Assembly: GCF_000718165.1 (NCBI RefSeq)
Contig: NZ_JOEY01000029.1
Span: 1-64,000, forward strand
From: Streptomyces fulvoviolaceus
Lineage (GTDB): Bacteria; Actinomycetota; Actinomycetes; Streptomycetales; Streptomycetaceae
Direction: 5' to 3'
Length of the DNA stretch: 64,000 nucleotides
The position numbers and the translations under genes were made by a program. Shown piece by piece: positions 37,392-47,151 of this stretch (position 1 is the first letter of the stretch; the number at the start of each line of letters is the position of its first letter). The notes beneath the pieces were generated by a model. That model saw only the letters and a program-made list of their open reading frames with translations, did no database searches and was not told the origin of the DNA.

Positions 37392-38363
37392 GTGACTGTG
37401 ATCGCGACCGAAAGCCTGAGCAAGCGGTTCCCCAGGGTGACCGCTCTTGACCGGCTCTCCGTGGACGTCGGACCCGGTGTGACCGGACTCGTCGGAGCCA
37501 ACGGAGCCGGCAAGTCCACACTGATCAAGATCCTTCTGGGTCTGTCCCCCGCCACCGAGGGCCGAGCCGAAGTGCTCGGACTCGATGTCGCCACCAAGGG
37601 CGGCGACATCCGCGAGCGCGTCGGGTACATGCCGGAACACGACTGCCTGCCGCCCGACGTCTCGGCCACCGAGTTCGTCGTGCACATGGCCCGGATGTCC
37701 GGCCTGCCGCCCGCCGCCGCGCGCGAGCGCACCGCGGACACGCTGCGCCACGTCGGGCTGTACGAGGAGCGCTACCGCCCCATCGGCGGCTACTCCACCG
37801 GTATGAAGCAGCGCGTGAAGCTCGCGCAGGCACTCGTCCACGACCCGCAGCTGGTCCTCCTGGACGAGCCGACCAACGGCCTCGACCCGGTCGGCCGCGA
37901 CGACATGCTCGCGCTCATCCGCCGCATCTACGCGGACTTCGGCATCTCGGTGCTGGTCACCTCGCATCTGCTGGGCGAACTGGAACGCACCTGCGACCAC
38001 GTGGTCGTCATCGACGGCGGCAAGCTGCTGCGCTCCAGCTCCACCACCGACTTCACCCAGAACACGACCACCCTGGCCATCGAGGTCACCGACACCGACG
38101 CGCACCCCGATGGCACCGACGCGGTGCGCGACGCGCTCCACGCGCGCGGGGTGGACGTCCTCGACGCGGACAGCGGCCTGCCGGGCGCCGGACACATCCT
38201 GCTGCTCACCGCGCAGGGCGAGGAGACCTACGACGTCGTACGCGACGTGGTCGCCGACCTCGGCCTCGGCCTGGTGCGCATGGAACAGCGCCGGCACCAC
38301 ATCTCGGAGGTCTTCAAGGACAGCGACGCAGAACGGAAGGAGGCGGTCGGCCATGGCGGTTGA
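37392..38363 (+). CDS. ABC transporter ATP-binding protein
   Basis: A 323-aa ATPase: Walker A GANGAGKSTLIK (about 37), signature YSTGMKQRVKL, Walker B LVLLDEPTNGLD and the H-loop SHLLGELE. A C-terminal regulatory extension follows, as in the CcmA/NodI-like class of ABC-2 systems. First gene of a four-gene operon with two ATPases and two permeases; its end overlaps the next start by 11 nt. The cargo is unknown. Confidence 0.93.
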   Translation: MTVIATESLSKRFPRVTALDRLSVDVGPGVTGLVGANGAGKSTLIKILLGLSPATEGRAEVLGLDVATKGGDIRERVGYMPEHDCLPPDVSATEFVVHMARMSGLPPAAARERTADTLRHVGLYEERYRPIGGYSTGMKQRVKLAQALVHDPQLVLLDEPTNGLDPVGRDDMLALIRRIYADFGISVLVTSHLLGELERTCDHVVVIDGGKLLRSSSTTDFTQNTTTLAIEVTDTDAHPDGTDAVRDALHARGVDVLDADSGLPGAGHILLLTAQGEETYDVVRDVVADLGLGLVRMEQRRHHISEVFKDSDAERKEAVGHGG

Positions 38364-39255
38364 GCAGCCCACGCGTGCGGGAGACCAGACCCGCATCCAC
38401 AACATCGGCTACCGCAGCTACGACGGCCCCCGCCTCGGCCGCGCCTACGCCACCCGTTCCCTCTACTCGCAGTCCCTGCGCGGCTCCTACGGCCTCGGCC
38501 GTTCGGTCAAGTCCAAGGTGCTGCCGATGCTGCTGTTCGTGGTGATGTGCGTGCCCGCGGCCATCATGGTGGCCGTCGCGGTCGCCACCAAGGCCAACGA
38601 CCTGCCGGTCGACTACACGCGCTACGCGATCATCATGCAGGCCGTCATCAGCCTGTACGTCGCCTCGCAGGCACCCCAGTCCGTCTCCCGCGACCTGCGC
38701 TTCAAGACCGTGCCGCTGTACTTCTCGCGGCCCATCGAGACCGCCGACTACGTCCGCGCGAAGTACGCGGCGCTGGCCTCGGCGATGTTCGTCCTCACCG
38801 CCGCCCCGCTGCTCGTGCTCTACGTGGGCGCGCTGCTGGCCAAGCTCGACTTCACCGACCAGACCAAGGGATTCGCACAGGGACTCGTGTCCGTGGCACT
38901 GCTCTCACTGCTTTTCGCCGGCATCGGCCTGGTCATCGCGTCGGTCACCCCGCGCCGCGGCTTCGGCATCGCGGCCGTGATCGCCGTACTGACCATCTCC
39001 TACGGCGCGGTCACCACCCTCCAGGCCATCGCCGACGCCCAGGGCACCACCGACGCCGTCCCGTGGATCGGTCTGTTCTCGCCGGTCACGCTCATCGACG
39101 GCGTACAGTCCGCGTTCCTCGGCGCGAACTCGGCGTTCCCGGGCGCGGCGGGGCCGTCGAACGGGGAGGGCGTCGTCTATGTCCTCGCCGTCCTCGGCCT
39201 GATCGCCGCCTGCTACGGCCTCCTGCTGCGCCGCTACCGAAAGGTCGGACTGTGA
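38353..39255 (+). CDS. ABC-2 type permease
   Basis: A 300-aa protein with a soluble N-terminus (IHNIGYRSYDGPRLGR) and six hydrophobic segments, typical of ABC-2 permeases. SD GGAAGGAGG lies inside the upstream gene. Its stop overlaps the next GTG (GTGA). Confidence 0.9.
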   Translation: MAVEQPTRAGDQTRIHNIGYRSYDGPRLGRAYATRSLYSQSLRGSYGLGRSVKSKVLPMLLFVVMCVPAAIMVAVAVATKANDLPVDYTRYAIIMQAVISLYVASQAPQSVSRDLRFKTVPLYFSRPIETADYVRAKYAALASAMFVLTAAPLLVLYVGALLAKLDFTDQTKGFAQGLVSVALLSLLFAGIGLVIASVTPRRGFGIAAVIAVLTISYGAVTTLQAIADAQGTTDAVPWIGLFSPVTLIDGVQSAFLGANSAFPGAAGPSNGEGVVYVLAVLGLIAACYGLLLRRYRKVGL

Positions 39256-40163
39256 CCACGCTCAACATCGACCACGTCTCGCGCTGGTTCGGCAACGTGG
39301 TCGCCGTCAACGACATCACCATGACGATCGGCCCCGGCGTCACCGGTCTCCTCGGCCCCAACGGCGCCGGAAAGTCCACCCTGATCAACATGATGGGCGG
39401 CTTCCTGGCCCCCTCCACCGGCACCGTCACCCTCGACGGACAGCAGGTGTGGCGCAACGAGCAGATCTACAAGCACATCGGCCTCGTCCCCGAGCGCGAG
39501 GCGATGTACGACTTCCTCACGGGTCGCGAATTCGTCGTCGCCAACGCCGAGTTGCACGGCCTCGGTGCCAAGGCCGCCCAGAAGGCGCTGGCCACGGTCG
39601 AGATGGAGTACGCGCAGGACCGCAAGATCTCGACGTACTCCAAGGGCATGCGCCAGCGCGTGAAGATGGCCAGCGCCCTGGTCCACGACCCTTCGCTCCT
39701 CCTGCTCGACGAGCCCTTCAACGGCATGGACCCGCGCCAGCGCATGCAGCTCATGGACCTGCTGCGGCGCATGGGCGACGAGGGCCGCACGGTGCTGTTC
39801 TCGTCCCACATCCTCGAAGAGGTCGAGCAACTCGCCTGGCACATCGAGGTCGTGGTCGCGGGGAGGCACGCGGCCAGCGGTGACTTCCGCAGGATCCGCC
39901 GCCTGATGACCGACCGGCCGCACCGCTACCTGGTGCGCTCCAGCGACGACCGAGCCCTCGCGGCCGCGCTGATCGCCGACCCGTCCACCTCCGGCATCGA
40001 AGTCGACCTCGCCGAGGGCGCGTTGCGCATCCAGGCCGTCGACTTCGGCCGCTTCACGGCCCTGTTGCCGAAGGTCGCCCGCGACCACGGCATCCGGCTG
40101 CTCACGGTCTCGCCGTCCGACGAGTCCCTCGAGTCCGTCTTCTCGTATCTCGTCGCGGCGTAG
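39252..40163 (+). CDS. ABC transporter ATP-binding protein
   Basis: A 303-aa ATPase: Walker A GPNGAGKSTLIN, signature YSKGMRQRVKM, Walker B LLLLDEPFNGMD and H-loop SHILEEVE. It is a paralogue of the first ATPase of the operon (about 40% alike by eye). The start overlaps the previous stop by 4 nt. The two ATPase-permease pairs suggest a heteromeric or duplicated exporter. Confidence 0.92.
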   Translation: MTTLNIDHVSRWFGNVVAVNDITMTIGPGVTGLLGPNGAGKSTLINMMGGFLAPSTGTVTLDGQQVWRNEQIYKHIGLVPEREAMYDFLTGREFVVANAELHGLGAKAAQKALATVEMEYAQDRKISTYSKGMRQRVKMASALVHDPSLLLLDEPFNGMDPRQRMQLMDLLRRMGDEGRTVLFSSHILEEVEQLAWHIEVVVAGRHAASGDFRRIRRLMTDRPHRYLVRSSDDRALAAALIADPSTSGIEVDLAEGALRIQAVDFGRFTALLPKVARDHGIRLLTVSPSDESLESVFSYLVAA

Positions 40164-40173
40164 GAGGCCACAG

Positions 40174-40893
40174 ATGTACGACCCCACAGTCGCCCGGCTC
40201 ACCTACCGGGCCCTGCTCGGCCGTCGCCGGGCCCTCATCCTCGGCGCGCTGCCCGTGCTGTTGATCGTGATCTCCGTGATCGTGCGTGGCCTGGTCGGCG
40301 CCGACGACCAGACGGCGGCGGACCTGCTGGGCGGGCTCGCGCTCGCCACGATGGTGCCGATCATCGGCGTCATCGCCGGCACCGGCGCGATCGGACCGGA
40401 GATCGACGACGGCTCCGTGGTGTATCTGCTGTCCAAGCCGATCAAACGGCCGACGATCATCTTCACCAAGCTGATCGTGGCGATCGCGGTCACGATGGTG
40501 TTCTCGGCGCTGCCGACACTGATCGCGGGCTTCATCCTCAACGGCAACGGCCAGCAGATCGCCGTCGCCTACACCGTGGCCGCGCTGGTCTCCTCGATCG
40601 CGTACGCCGCGCTCTTCCTGCTGCTCGGCACGGTGTCCCGGCACGCCGTGGTCTTCGGGCTCGTCTACGCACTGGTCTGGGAGGCCCTGTTCGGCTCCCT
40701 GGTGTCCGGTGCGCGCACGCTGAGCGTCCAGCAGTGGTCGCTGGCCGTGGCCCACAAGGTCGCCGGCGGGGACCTGGTGACCTCGGACGTCGGGCTGACG
40801 ACGGCGACGGTACTGCTGGTCCTGGTGACCGTCCTCGCCACTTGGTACGCGGGGCAGAAGCTGCGGACGCTGACGCTGGCGGGCGAGGAGTAG
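40174..40893 (+). CDS. ABC-2 type permease
   Basis: A 239-aa, six-helix permease. It lacks the long N-terminus of the first permease. The KPIKRPTIIFTK loop follows helix 2, as in ABC-2 family members. It is the last gene of the operon, 10 bp after the second ATPase with SD GGAGG. Confidence 0.88.
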   Translation: MYDPTVARLTYRALLGRRRALILGALPVLLIVISVIVRGLVGADDQTAADLLGGLALATMVPIIGVIAGTGAIGPEIDDGSVVYLLSKPIKRPTIIFTKLIVAIAVTMVFSALPTLIAGFILNGNGQQIAVAYTVAALVSSIAYAALFLLLGTVSRHAVVFGLVYALVWEALFGSLVSGARTLSVQQWSLAVAHKVAGGDLVTSDVGLTTATVLLVLVTVLATWYAGQKLRTLTLAGEE

Positions 40894-40987
40894 AGGGGCG
40901 GGGAGCAGACGCACCGCTTATTGACAGGGGCTTCACCTCTGTCCGGGCACACTGGGCAGACGGGGACGTACGGCTAGGAGGACGGGG

Positions 40988-41224
40988 ATGGCGGACGAGT
41001 CAGCGCAGTACGACGGTCGTGGACGGTCCGGGGAAGTGTGGGACGACCTCGTCCTGGACGAGGACTTCATACGCTCCGCCGAGACCGCCGAGCCGTCCGC
41101 CCGGGCCCGTATGCTCGCCGCCCGCTGGCGCAACGAGAAGCCCGAGCCGCAGCCCTGGCGCTCCGACGAGCCGCCCGCCGGGTGGTTCTTCAGCAAGCGT
41201 CGGCGCAGGTGGCGGCGGCGTTAG
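40988..41224 (+). CDS. Small streptomycete protein with acidic N-terminus and basic tail
   Basis: A 78-aa protein. Residues 1-35 are acidic (WDDLVLDEDFIRSAE), and the C-terminus ends WFFSKRRRRWRRR, strongly basic and probably nucleic-acid- or membrane-binding. The SD AGGAGGACGGGG is strong and GC usage is coding-like. I recognise it only as a conserved streptomycete small protein. Confidence 0.8.
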   Translation: MADESAQYDGRGRSGEVWDDLVLDEDFIRSAETAEPSARARMLAARWRNEKPEPQPWRSDEPPAGWFFSKRRRRWRRR

Positions 41225-41336
41225 GCGAACACACGGCCGTTTTTAATCGGTGGCGCCCAACTCGCCGTACAGGCACGATGGTTGTGTCCAAGACGCCGGA
41301 CGGTATCGGCGCCACTGACTGGGGAGGTGCTCGACG

Positions 41337-41399
41337 ATGTCCATGCACGACAGTCCGTCGAGTTCCCTGCAGGGCAGCCCGCGGCGGGTTCCGGTGTAG
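41337..41399 (+). CDS. Possible 20-aa Ser-rich leader peptide
   Basis: An ATG with strong SD (GGGGAGGTG, 41321-41329) opens a 20-codon frame ending TAG at 41399 (MSMHDSPSSSLQGSPRRVPV). Six of 20 residues are Ser and three of those use AGT or AGC, the codons read by the tRNA-Ser(GCT) encoded 94 bp downstream. It could be an attenuation-type leader or a small peptide; coding is not proved. Confidence 0.4.
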   Translation: MSMHDSPSSSLQGSPRRVPV

Positions 41400-41492
41400 T
41401 TACGCCACCGTCGAACCCGCTCCGCACGGGGAGCTGCCCGGGGCGGCCGCTTCGAGCACGCGATGTCGCTCTCGCGTGAGGCCGCCCCACCC

Positions 41493-41580
<88 letters not shown>

Positions 41581-41664
41581 CGAGACGTTGTCACTGGGAC
41601 TTGGTCGGGTTGACTTGCCCGGGTCCACGGGCCCGGGCACATGGACAGGAGTACCGGGACCAGC

Positions 41665-42192
41665 ATGACCATGACCGCGCGTGACCTCGTCCTGGAGCAC
41701 TTCTCCTGGGTCGGCGGCCATGCCGACGTATGGGCGGTGTTCCGGGACGCCGAGGCGCTGGCGGCGGTGGTCGAGGCCCTGGTCGAGCCGTTCAGGGACG
41801 CCGGAGTCACGGCGGTCTGCGGAGTCGAGTCCCGGGGCTTTCTCCTGGGCGCGGCCGCGGCGGTCGAGCTGGGCGTCGGCTTCGTCCCGGTCCGCAAGGG
41901 AGAGGGCCTGTTCCCCGGGAAGAAGGCCGAGCGCGAGGCGCCGCCGGACTACCGCGGACTGCGGCACCGCCTGCGGATCCAGCGGTCCTCGGTGCGCGCC
42001 GGGGACCGGGTACTGCTCGTCGACGACTGGATCGAGACCGGGCAACAGGCAGCCGCGGTCCGGGACATGGTCGCGGAATGCGGCGGTGAATGGGCCGGAT
42101 GCAGCGTGATCGTCGACCAGCTGCCCGCGGAGCGCAGAGACGCGGTCGGGCCGGTTCGGGCGCTGCTGGCCTTCACCGACCTTCCGCAATAG
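41665..42192 (+). CDS. PRPP-type phosphoribosyltransferase
   Basis: A 175-aa protein of the adenine/orotate PRTase fold. The PRPP loop reads VLLVDDWIETGQQAAAV (acidic pair, then Thr-Gly), and the N-terminal CGVESRGFLLGAA and VPVRKGEGLFPGK blocks match adenine phosphoribosyltransferases. A Trp replaces the residue after DD. An upstream ATG at 41641 is possible. It is close behind tRNA-Ser. Confidence 0.85.
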   Translation: MTMTARDLVLEHFSWVGGHADVWAVFRDAEALAAVVEALVEPFRDAGVTAVCGVESRGFLLGAAAAVELGVGFVPVRKGEGLFPGKKAEREAPPDYRGLRHRLRIQRSSVRAGDRVLLVDDWIETGQQAAAVRDMVAECGGEWAGCSVIVDQLPAERRDAVGPVRALLAFTDLPQ

Positions 42193-42220
42193 CCCCTCAG
42201 AGCCTCAGCGCCGGCCGTCG

Positions 42221-43024
42221 TCAGCCCAGCAACCGCTCCAGCACCACCGCGATCCCGTCCTCCTCGTTAGAGGACGTCACCTCGTCGGCCACGGCCTTGA
42301 GTTCCTCGTGGGCATTGGCCATCGCCACGCCGCGAGCCGCCCAGCCGAACATCGGGATGTCGTTGGGCATATCGCCGAAGGCGATCGTGTCCGCGGCCTT
42401 CAGGCCCAGCCGGCGGGCGGCCAAGGACAGTCCCGTGGCCTTGGACAGGCCGAGGGGAAGCAGCTCCACGATGCCCGCGCCCGCCATCGCGACGGTCACG
42501 AAACCGCCCGCCGCCTGCCGTGAGGCCTCCGCCAGCTCGTCGTCCGACAGCTCCGGATGCTGTATGTAGATCTTGTTCAGCGGGGCGGTCCACAGGTCGG
42601 ACGCCTCGGTGAACGGGGTCGTGGGCAGCTCGCCGGCCAGCGCGTAACCCGGCCCCACCAGCACCTCGCCGTCCAGACCGTCACGGCTGGCGGCCAGGAA
42701 CAGCGGGCCCACCTCCGCCTCGATCTTGGCCAGCGCCACCCCGGCCAGCTGCCGGTCCAGAGTCACCGAGGTCAGCAGGCGATGCTCGCCGGCGTCGTAG
42801 ACCTGTGCGCCCTGGGCGCAGACCGCGAGACCGTCGTAGCCGAGGTCGTCGAGGATGTGCCGCGTCCATGGGGCCGCGCGGCCCGTCACGACGATGTGGG
42901 CGGCGCCCGCCGCGGTGGCCGCGGCGAGCGCGTCACGGGTGCGCTGCGAGACCGACTCGTCGGAGCGCAGGAGCGTTCCGTCGAGGTCGGTCGCGATCAG
43001 ACGGTAGGGAAAGGACTGGCTCAC
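42221..43024 (-). CDS. Cof-type HAD hydrolase
   Basis: A 267-aa HAD IIB phosphatase with motif [10 protein letters not shown], motif II VTGRA and motif [14 protein letters not shown]. It is a paralogue of the gene at 29428-30294. The GTG start overlaps the serS stop by 4 nt (GTGA), so it is translated with serS; the reason for the pairing is not evident. Confidence 0.9.
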   Translation of the reverse strand: MSQSFPYRLIATDLDGTLLRSDESVSQRTRDALAAATAAGAAHIVVTGRAAPWTRHILDDLGYDGLAVCAQGAQVYDAGEHRLLTSVTLDRQLAGVALAKIEAEVGPLFLAASRDGLDGEVLVGPGYALAGELPTTPFTEASDLWTAPLNKIYIQHPELSDDELAEASRQAAGGFVTVAMAGAGIVELLPLGLSKATGLSLAARRLGLKAADTIAFGDMPNDIPMFGWAARGVAMANAHEELKAVADEVTSSNEEDGIAVVLERLLG

Positions 43025-44298
43025 GTGGCGATCGGCTCCAGGACCTCACGCCCGCCCAGGTACGGCCGCAGCATCTCCGGCACCCGCACGGACCCGTCGG
43101 CCAGCTGGTGGTTCTCCAGGATCGCCACGATCGTGCGCGGTACGGCGCACAGCGTGCCGTTGAGCGTCGCGAGCGGCTGGACCTTCTTGCCGTCGCGCTG
43201 GCGCACCGAGAGTCGGCGGGCCTGGAAGCTGTCGCAGTTGGAGGCCGACGTCAGCTCGCGGTACTTGCCCTGGGTCGGGATCCACGCCTCGCAGTCGTAC
43301 TTGCGGGACGCCGACGCGCCGAGGTCGCCCGAGGCCACGTCGATGACCTGGAACGGCAGCTCGAGGCCGGTCAGCCACTGCTTCTCCCACTCCAGGAGCC
43401 GCTTGTGCTCGTTCTCGGCGTCCTCGGGAGTGACGTACGAGAACATCTCGACCTTGTCGAACTGGTGCACCCGGAAGATGCCGCGGGTGTCCTTGCCGTA
43501 CGTCCCGGCCTCGCGGCGGAAGCACGGCGAGAAGCCGGCGTAGCGCAGGGGCAGCTTGTCGGCGTCGAGGATCTCGTCCATGTGGTACGCGGCGAGCGGG
43601 ACCTCGGAGGTGCCGACCAGGTAGTAGTCGTCCTTCTCCAGGTGGTACACGTTCTCCGCGGCCTGGCCGAGGAAGCCGGTGCCCTCCATGGCGCGCGGGC
43701 GGACCAGCGCCGGGGTCAGCATCGGGATGAAGCCGGCCTCGGTGGCCTGCGCGATCGCCGCGTTGACGAGGGCGAGCTCCAGCAGCGCGCCGACACCCGT
43801 CAGGTAGTAGAAGCGCGAGCCGGACACCTTGGCGCCGCGCTCGACGTCGATGGCGCCCAGCGCCTCACCGAGCTCCAGGTGGTCCTTGGGCTCGAAGCCC
43901 TCGGCGCCGAAGTCGCGGATGGTGCCGTGCGTCTCGAGGACGACGAAGTCCTCCTCGCCGCCGACCGGGACGTCGGGGTGGACGAGATTGCCGAGCTGCA
44001 GCGCGAGCCGCTTGGTCTCCTCGTCCGCCTCGTGCTGCTCGGCGTCGGCAGCCTTGACGTCGGCGGCCAGCTGCCCCGTCTTCTTCAGCAGCTCGGCCTT
44101 CTCGTCACCCGAGGCCTTGGGGATGAGCTTGCCGAGCGCCTTCTGCTCGGAACGCAGCTCGTCGAAGCGGACGCCGGACGACCTGCGCCGCTCGTCGGCA
44201 GACAGGAGGGCGTCGACGAGCGCGACGTCCTCTCCACGGGCGCGCTGCGACGCGCGCACTCGGTCGGGGTCCTCACGGAGCAGGCGAAGGTCAATCAC
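43021..44298 (-). CDS. serS: Seryl-tRNA synthetase
   Basis: A 425-aa class II synthetase that charges tRNA-Ser. The N-terminal coiled-coil ([13 protein letters not shown]..., about 1-110) binds the long variable arm. Class II motifs are visible: motif 2 [25 protein letters not shown] and motif 3 near the C-terminus ([20 protein letters not shown]). GTG at 44298 has a weak SD. The neighbouring tRNA-Ser gene lies 1.4 kb away. Confidence 0.97.
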   Translation of the reverse strand: MIDLRLLREDPDRVRASQRARGEDVALVDALLSADERRRSSGVRFDELRSEQKALGKLIPKASGDEKAELLKKTGQLAADVKAADAEQHEADEETKRLALQLGNLVHPDVPVGGEEDFVVLETHGTIRDFGAEGFEPKDHLELGEALGAIDVERGAKVSGSRFYYLTGVGALLELALVNAAIAQATEAGFIPMLTPALVRPRAMEGTGFLGQAAENVYHLEKDDYYLVGTSEVPLAAYHMDEILDADKLPLRYAGFSPCFRREAGTYGKDTRGIFRVHQFDKVEMFSYVTPEDAENEHKRLLEWEKQWLTGLELPFQVIDVASGDLGASASRKYDCEAWIPTQGKYRELTSASNCDSFQARRLSVRQRDGKKVQPLATLNGTLCAVPRTIVAILENHQLADGSVRVPEMLRPYLGGREVLEPIAT

Positions 44299-44838
44299 GC
44301 GGTCAAGGCTACCGGTGCGGGGTGACGGCTCACGACTCACTATTCCGCGGTGCACCGAATAGCGGCTTACGTTCCGTTATGCGGCAATTGCCGAGCGTGT
44401 CAATAAAAAGCGTCTCACTCCCTGGGACGGGGTATGCGGTGGGCGCCTGGTTGACTCGATTCCCTTGTGCGGAGCGGGACTTGAGGTGCTCTTCGTCCAC
44501 AGAAATCCACAGCCCAGAAAAGTTATCCACAGGGTGTGCGAAAGATCTGTGGACGTCGGAAGTGATCATTCCGAGTCGGGTGTGTGGAGCGAAGAATTCC
44601 CGTCCCAAACCGGCGTCACACCCACTTTCGGGTGGAAATGCGTCGCTCCAAAGGATGGCGGCAGGGAAACGCGTGGACGAAGAGTGACCTACGGGGTTGT
44701 GGACGAACTTGAGGGCTGTAGGCCGATTTGTCGACTGAGTGGCACTTCGTTGTCGACTTGTCCCCAGGTCGAGAAGCCAACCTGTGGATAACTTCTGTGG
44801 ATAACTAAAATATGCAGGTAGGCGCGGTCGGAAACCTG
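44299..44838. other. serS-pheA intergenic region
   Basis: A 540-bp spacer, lower in GC than its surroundings. No gene or T-box leader is evident. Its content is the DnaA-box cluster (44493-44804); the proximal 200 bp presumably carry the serS promoter. Confidence 0.7.
44493..44804. promoter_or_regulatory. DnaA-box cluster (candidate DnaA-titrating locus)
   Basis: In a 540-bp spacer between serS and pheA I count five good boxes: TCGTCCACA (44493-44501), TTATCCACA (44523-44531), and on the minus strand TCGTCCACA (44698-44706) and TTATCCACA at 44783-44791 and 44796-44804. Three weaker ones are at 44503-44511, 44548-44556 and 44758-44766. The last two perfect boxes are 13 bp apart. Streptomyces coelicolor has a published high-affinity cluster (named D78) that controls initiation frequency; the gene order suggests this is its counterpart. 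Confidence 0.85.
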
Positions 44839-45771
44839 CTAGAAACGCCCGTCCTGGCACCGCGCCACCCAGTCCGCCGCCGTCACGAACTCCTCGTCCG
44901 AGGTTCCGAGCCGCGGCGTGCGCACGTCCTCGACTCCCACGTCCGCACGGGGGTACGAGCCGAGGTAGCGCACCTCCAGGCAGATCCGCTTGAGCCCCAT
45001 CAGGGCCTCGGAGACCCGGCGGTCGGAGATGTGGCCCTCGGCGTCGATGCAGAAGCAGTAGTTGCCGATGCCCGCGCCGGTGGGCCGGGACTGCAGCAGC
45101 ATCAGGTTGATGCCCCGGGTGGCGAACTCGCCGAGGAGGTCGCGCAGGCCGCCGGGGTGGTCGTCGCGCTGCCACAGGACGACGGAGGTCTTGTCGGCGC
45201 CGGTCGGGGCGGCGGGCCGGGCGGGCCGGCCGACCAGCACGAACCGGGTCTGGGCGTTCTCCGCGTCGTGGATCCCGGTCTCCAGGGCCTCGAGGCCGTA
45301 GCGGGCGGCCGCGAACTCGCCCGCGAAGGCGGCGTCGTACTGGCCCTCCTGGACGAGGCGGGCGGCGTCCGCGTTCGAGGCGGCCGACTCCCAGTGGGCG
45401 TCGGGGAGGTTCCTCTTGAGCCAGTTGCGGACCTGCGGCTGGGCGGCCGGGTGCGCGGAGACCGTCTTGATGTCCGACAGCTTGGTGCCCGGCCGGACCA
45501 ACAGCGCGAAGGTGATCGACAGCAGCACCTCGCGGTAGATCATCAGCGGCGCGCCGGCGACCAGCTCGTCGAGCGTCGTCGTGATGCCGCCCTCGACGGA
45601 GTTCTCGATCGGCACGAACGCGGCCTCGGCCTCGCCGGTGCGCACCGCGTCGAGCGCGGACTGCACGGACACGTACGGGATCAGCTCCCGCGTGGCCGCC
45701 TCGGGAAGCGTGCGCAGGGCGACTTCGGTGAAGGTGCCCTCGGGGCCGAGATACGCGTAACTCGCTGGCAT
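44839..45771 (-). CDS. pheA: Prephenate dehydratase
   Basis: A 310-aa enzyme that turns prephenate into phenylpyruvate in Phe synthesis. The catalytic domain (1-185) starts YLGPEGTFTE and contains VPIENSVEGGI, and the C-terminal ACT domain (195-275; DHPGGLRDLLGEFATRGINL) has the Phe-binding regions including ESR-like LLQSRPTG. It is a monofunctional form without chorismate mutase. Confidence 0.95.
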   Translation of the reverse strand: MPASYAYLGPEGTFTEVALRTLPEAATRELIPYVSVQSALDAVRTGEAEAAFVPIENSVEGGITTTLDELVAGAPLMIYREVLLSITFALLVRPGTKLSDIKTVSAHPAAQPQVRNWLKRNLPDAHWESAASNADAARLVQEGQYDAAFAGEFAAARYGLEALETGIHDAENAQTRFVLVGRPARPAAPTGADKTSVVLWQRDDHPGGLRDLLGEFATRGINLMLLQSRPTGAGIGNYCFCIDAEGHISDRRVSEALMGLKRICLEVRYLGSYPRADVGVEDVRTPRLGTSDEEFVTAADWVARCQDGRF

Positions 45772-45850
45772 GACCTCACCCTAATGGGCCTTGCGGAACC
45801 CGGCCCACACGTCTCACGGCAGCCACCCGACAGAGCGACCGGGGTCGGGG

Positions 45851-47143
45851 TCACCCCTCCAGCAGCCGCTGCCCCACGTACTCCCCCTCCGCCGCCCCGC
45901 CCGGCACCGCGAACAGGCCGCTCGCCTCGTGGCGGATGTACTGGGACAGGGCGTCCCCGCGGTCGAGCTTGCGCTGGACGGTGACGAAGCCGCGCAGCGG
46001 GTCGGCCTGCCAGCAGATGAAGAGGAGGCCGGCGTCGGGCACGCCGTCCGCGTCGAAGCCGTCGTGATAGGAGAAGGGGCGCCGGAGCATCGCCGCGCCC
46101 CCGTTCTGGTCGGGCCGGGTGATCCGGGCATGGGCGTTGATGGGGACCACCAGGTTGCCCTTGGCGTCCGTCTTCTCCAGGTCCATCGCGGTGGTCTCGG
46201 TGCCCCCGGACAGCGCCGCCCCGTCGGACTTGCGGCGCCCGACGACCTGCTCCTGGGCCTTGACCGAGAGCTTCTCCCAGTCGTCGAGGAGCATGCGGAT
46301 CCGCCGTACGACGGCGTAGGAGCCGTTCGCCATCCACGACGGATCCCCCGAGGCGGGGACGAAGATGCGCTCGTCGAAGTCGGACTCCGTCGGCTTCGGA
46401 TTGCGCGTGCCGTCCATCTGACCCATCAGGTTGCGGGCCGTCATGGGGTGGGCGGTGGCGCCCGGTGAGCGGTTGAAGCCGTTCATCTGCCAGCGGATCT
46501 TCGCCGCGCTGCCCGCGTCCTTCTGGATCGCGCGCAGGGCGTGGAAGGCGACCAGGGCGTCATTGGCGCCGATCTGCACCCACAGGTCGCCGTTGCTGCG
46601 GGCCTTGTCGAGGTGGTCGGAGGAGAAGTCGGGCAGCGGGTCGAGGGCGACCGGGCGCTGCTTCTCCAGCCCGGTGCGGGCGAAGAAACTGTGGCCGAAG
46701 CCGAAGGTGATCGTCAGTGAGGACGGGCCGGCGTCCCGGGCGACGTCTGTGTCGTCCTGCGTCATGCTCTCGCCCGCCATCAGCCGCCGGGCCGTCTCCG
46801 ACCAGCGGCGCAGCAGTGCTGCCGCCTCCTTGCGGCCCGCGCCCGCCGCCAGGTCGAAGGCGACGACATGGCCGTGGGCCTGGAGGCCCTCGGTGATGCC
46901 GGCCTGATGTTTCCCGTGAAACATCGCTTCATCGGCGCCCAGCGAGGTGAGCGGGGTGGCCTCGGCGGGCCGGGCGGCATAGCCCACGGCCCCGCCCGCC
47001 GCGCCGAGGACGAGCCCGGTGGCACCGGCGGTGCCGAGCAGCTTCCGCCGCGAGAGGCCCTCGACGGAGGGGCTTTCCCCCGAAGCGGAGGCGCCCCCCT
47101 CCACGAGGGGAGTTCGAGTCTCCGGAATGGACTGTTCAGCCAT
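45851..47143 (-). CDS. dtpA: Tat-exported dye-decolorising heme peroxidase (DyP, DtpA-type)
   Basis: A 430-aa peroxidase. The Tat signal SRRKLLGTAGATGLVLGAAG starts near residue 31. The DyP core has MGQMDGTRNP (GxxDG catalytic motif) and NAHARITRP (proximal His). Extracytoplasmic DyPs use H2O2 to oxidise dyes; in Streptomyces lividans DtpA works with copper chaperones and GlxA in tip glycan deposition. It heads the 3' end of a copper operon on the minus strand, 8 bp after copCD. A parS-like sequence lies within it. Confidence 0.92.
   Translation of the reverse strand: MAEQSIPETRTPLVEGGASASGESPSVEGLSRRKLLGTAGATGLVLGAAGGAVGYAARPAEATPLTSLGADEAMFHGKHQAGITEGLQAHGHVVAFDLAAGAGRKEAAALLRRWSETARRLMAGESMTQDDTDVARDAGPSSLTITFGFGHSFFARTGLEKQRPVALDPLPDFSSDHLDKARSNGDLWVQIGANDALVAFHALRAIQKDAGSAAKIRWQMNGFNRSPGATAHPMTARNLMGQMDGTRNPKPTESDFDERIFVPASGDPSWMANGSYAVVRRIRMLLDDWEKLSVKAQEQVVGRRKSDGAALSGGTETTAMDLEKTDAKGNLVVPINAHARITRPDQNGGAAMLRRPFSYHDGFDADGVPDAGLLFICWQADPLRGFVTVQRKLDRGDALSQYIRHEASGLFAVPGGAAEGEYVGQRLLEG
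46909..46922. promoter_or_regulatory. Degenerate parS-like sequence in dtpA
   Basis: GTTTCCCGTGAAAC, one mismatch (A to C) in the central CACGTG, inside the dtpA coding sequence encoding FHGKH. The central change makes ParB binding uncertain. Confidence 0.35.
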
Positions 47144-47151
47144 GGTGCGGT

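Noticed and set aside
44299..44492. A T-box leader for serS
   Set aside because: No AGGGUGG-type T-box sequence or specifier hairpin could be seen; the region's signal is DnaA boxes.
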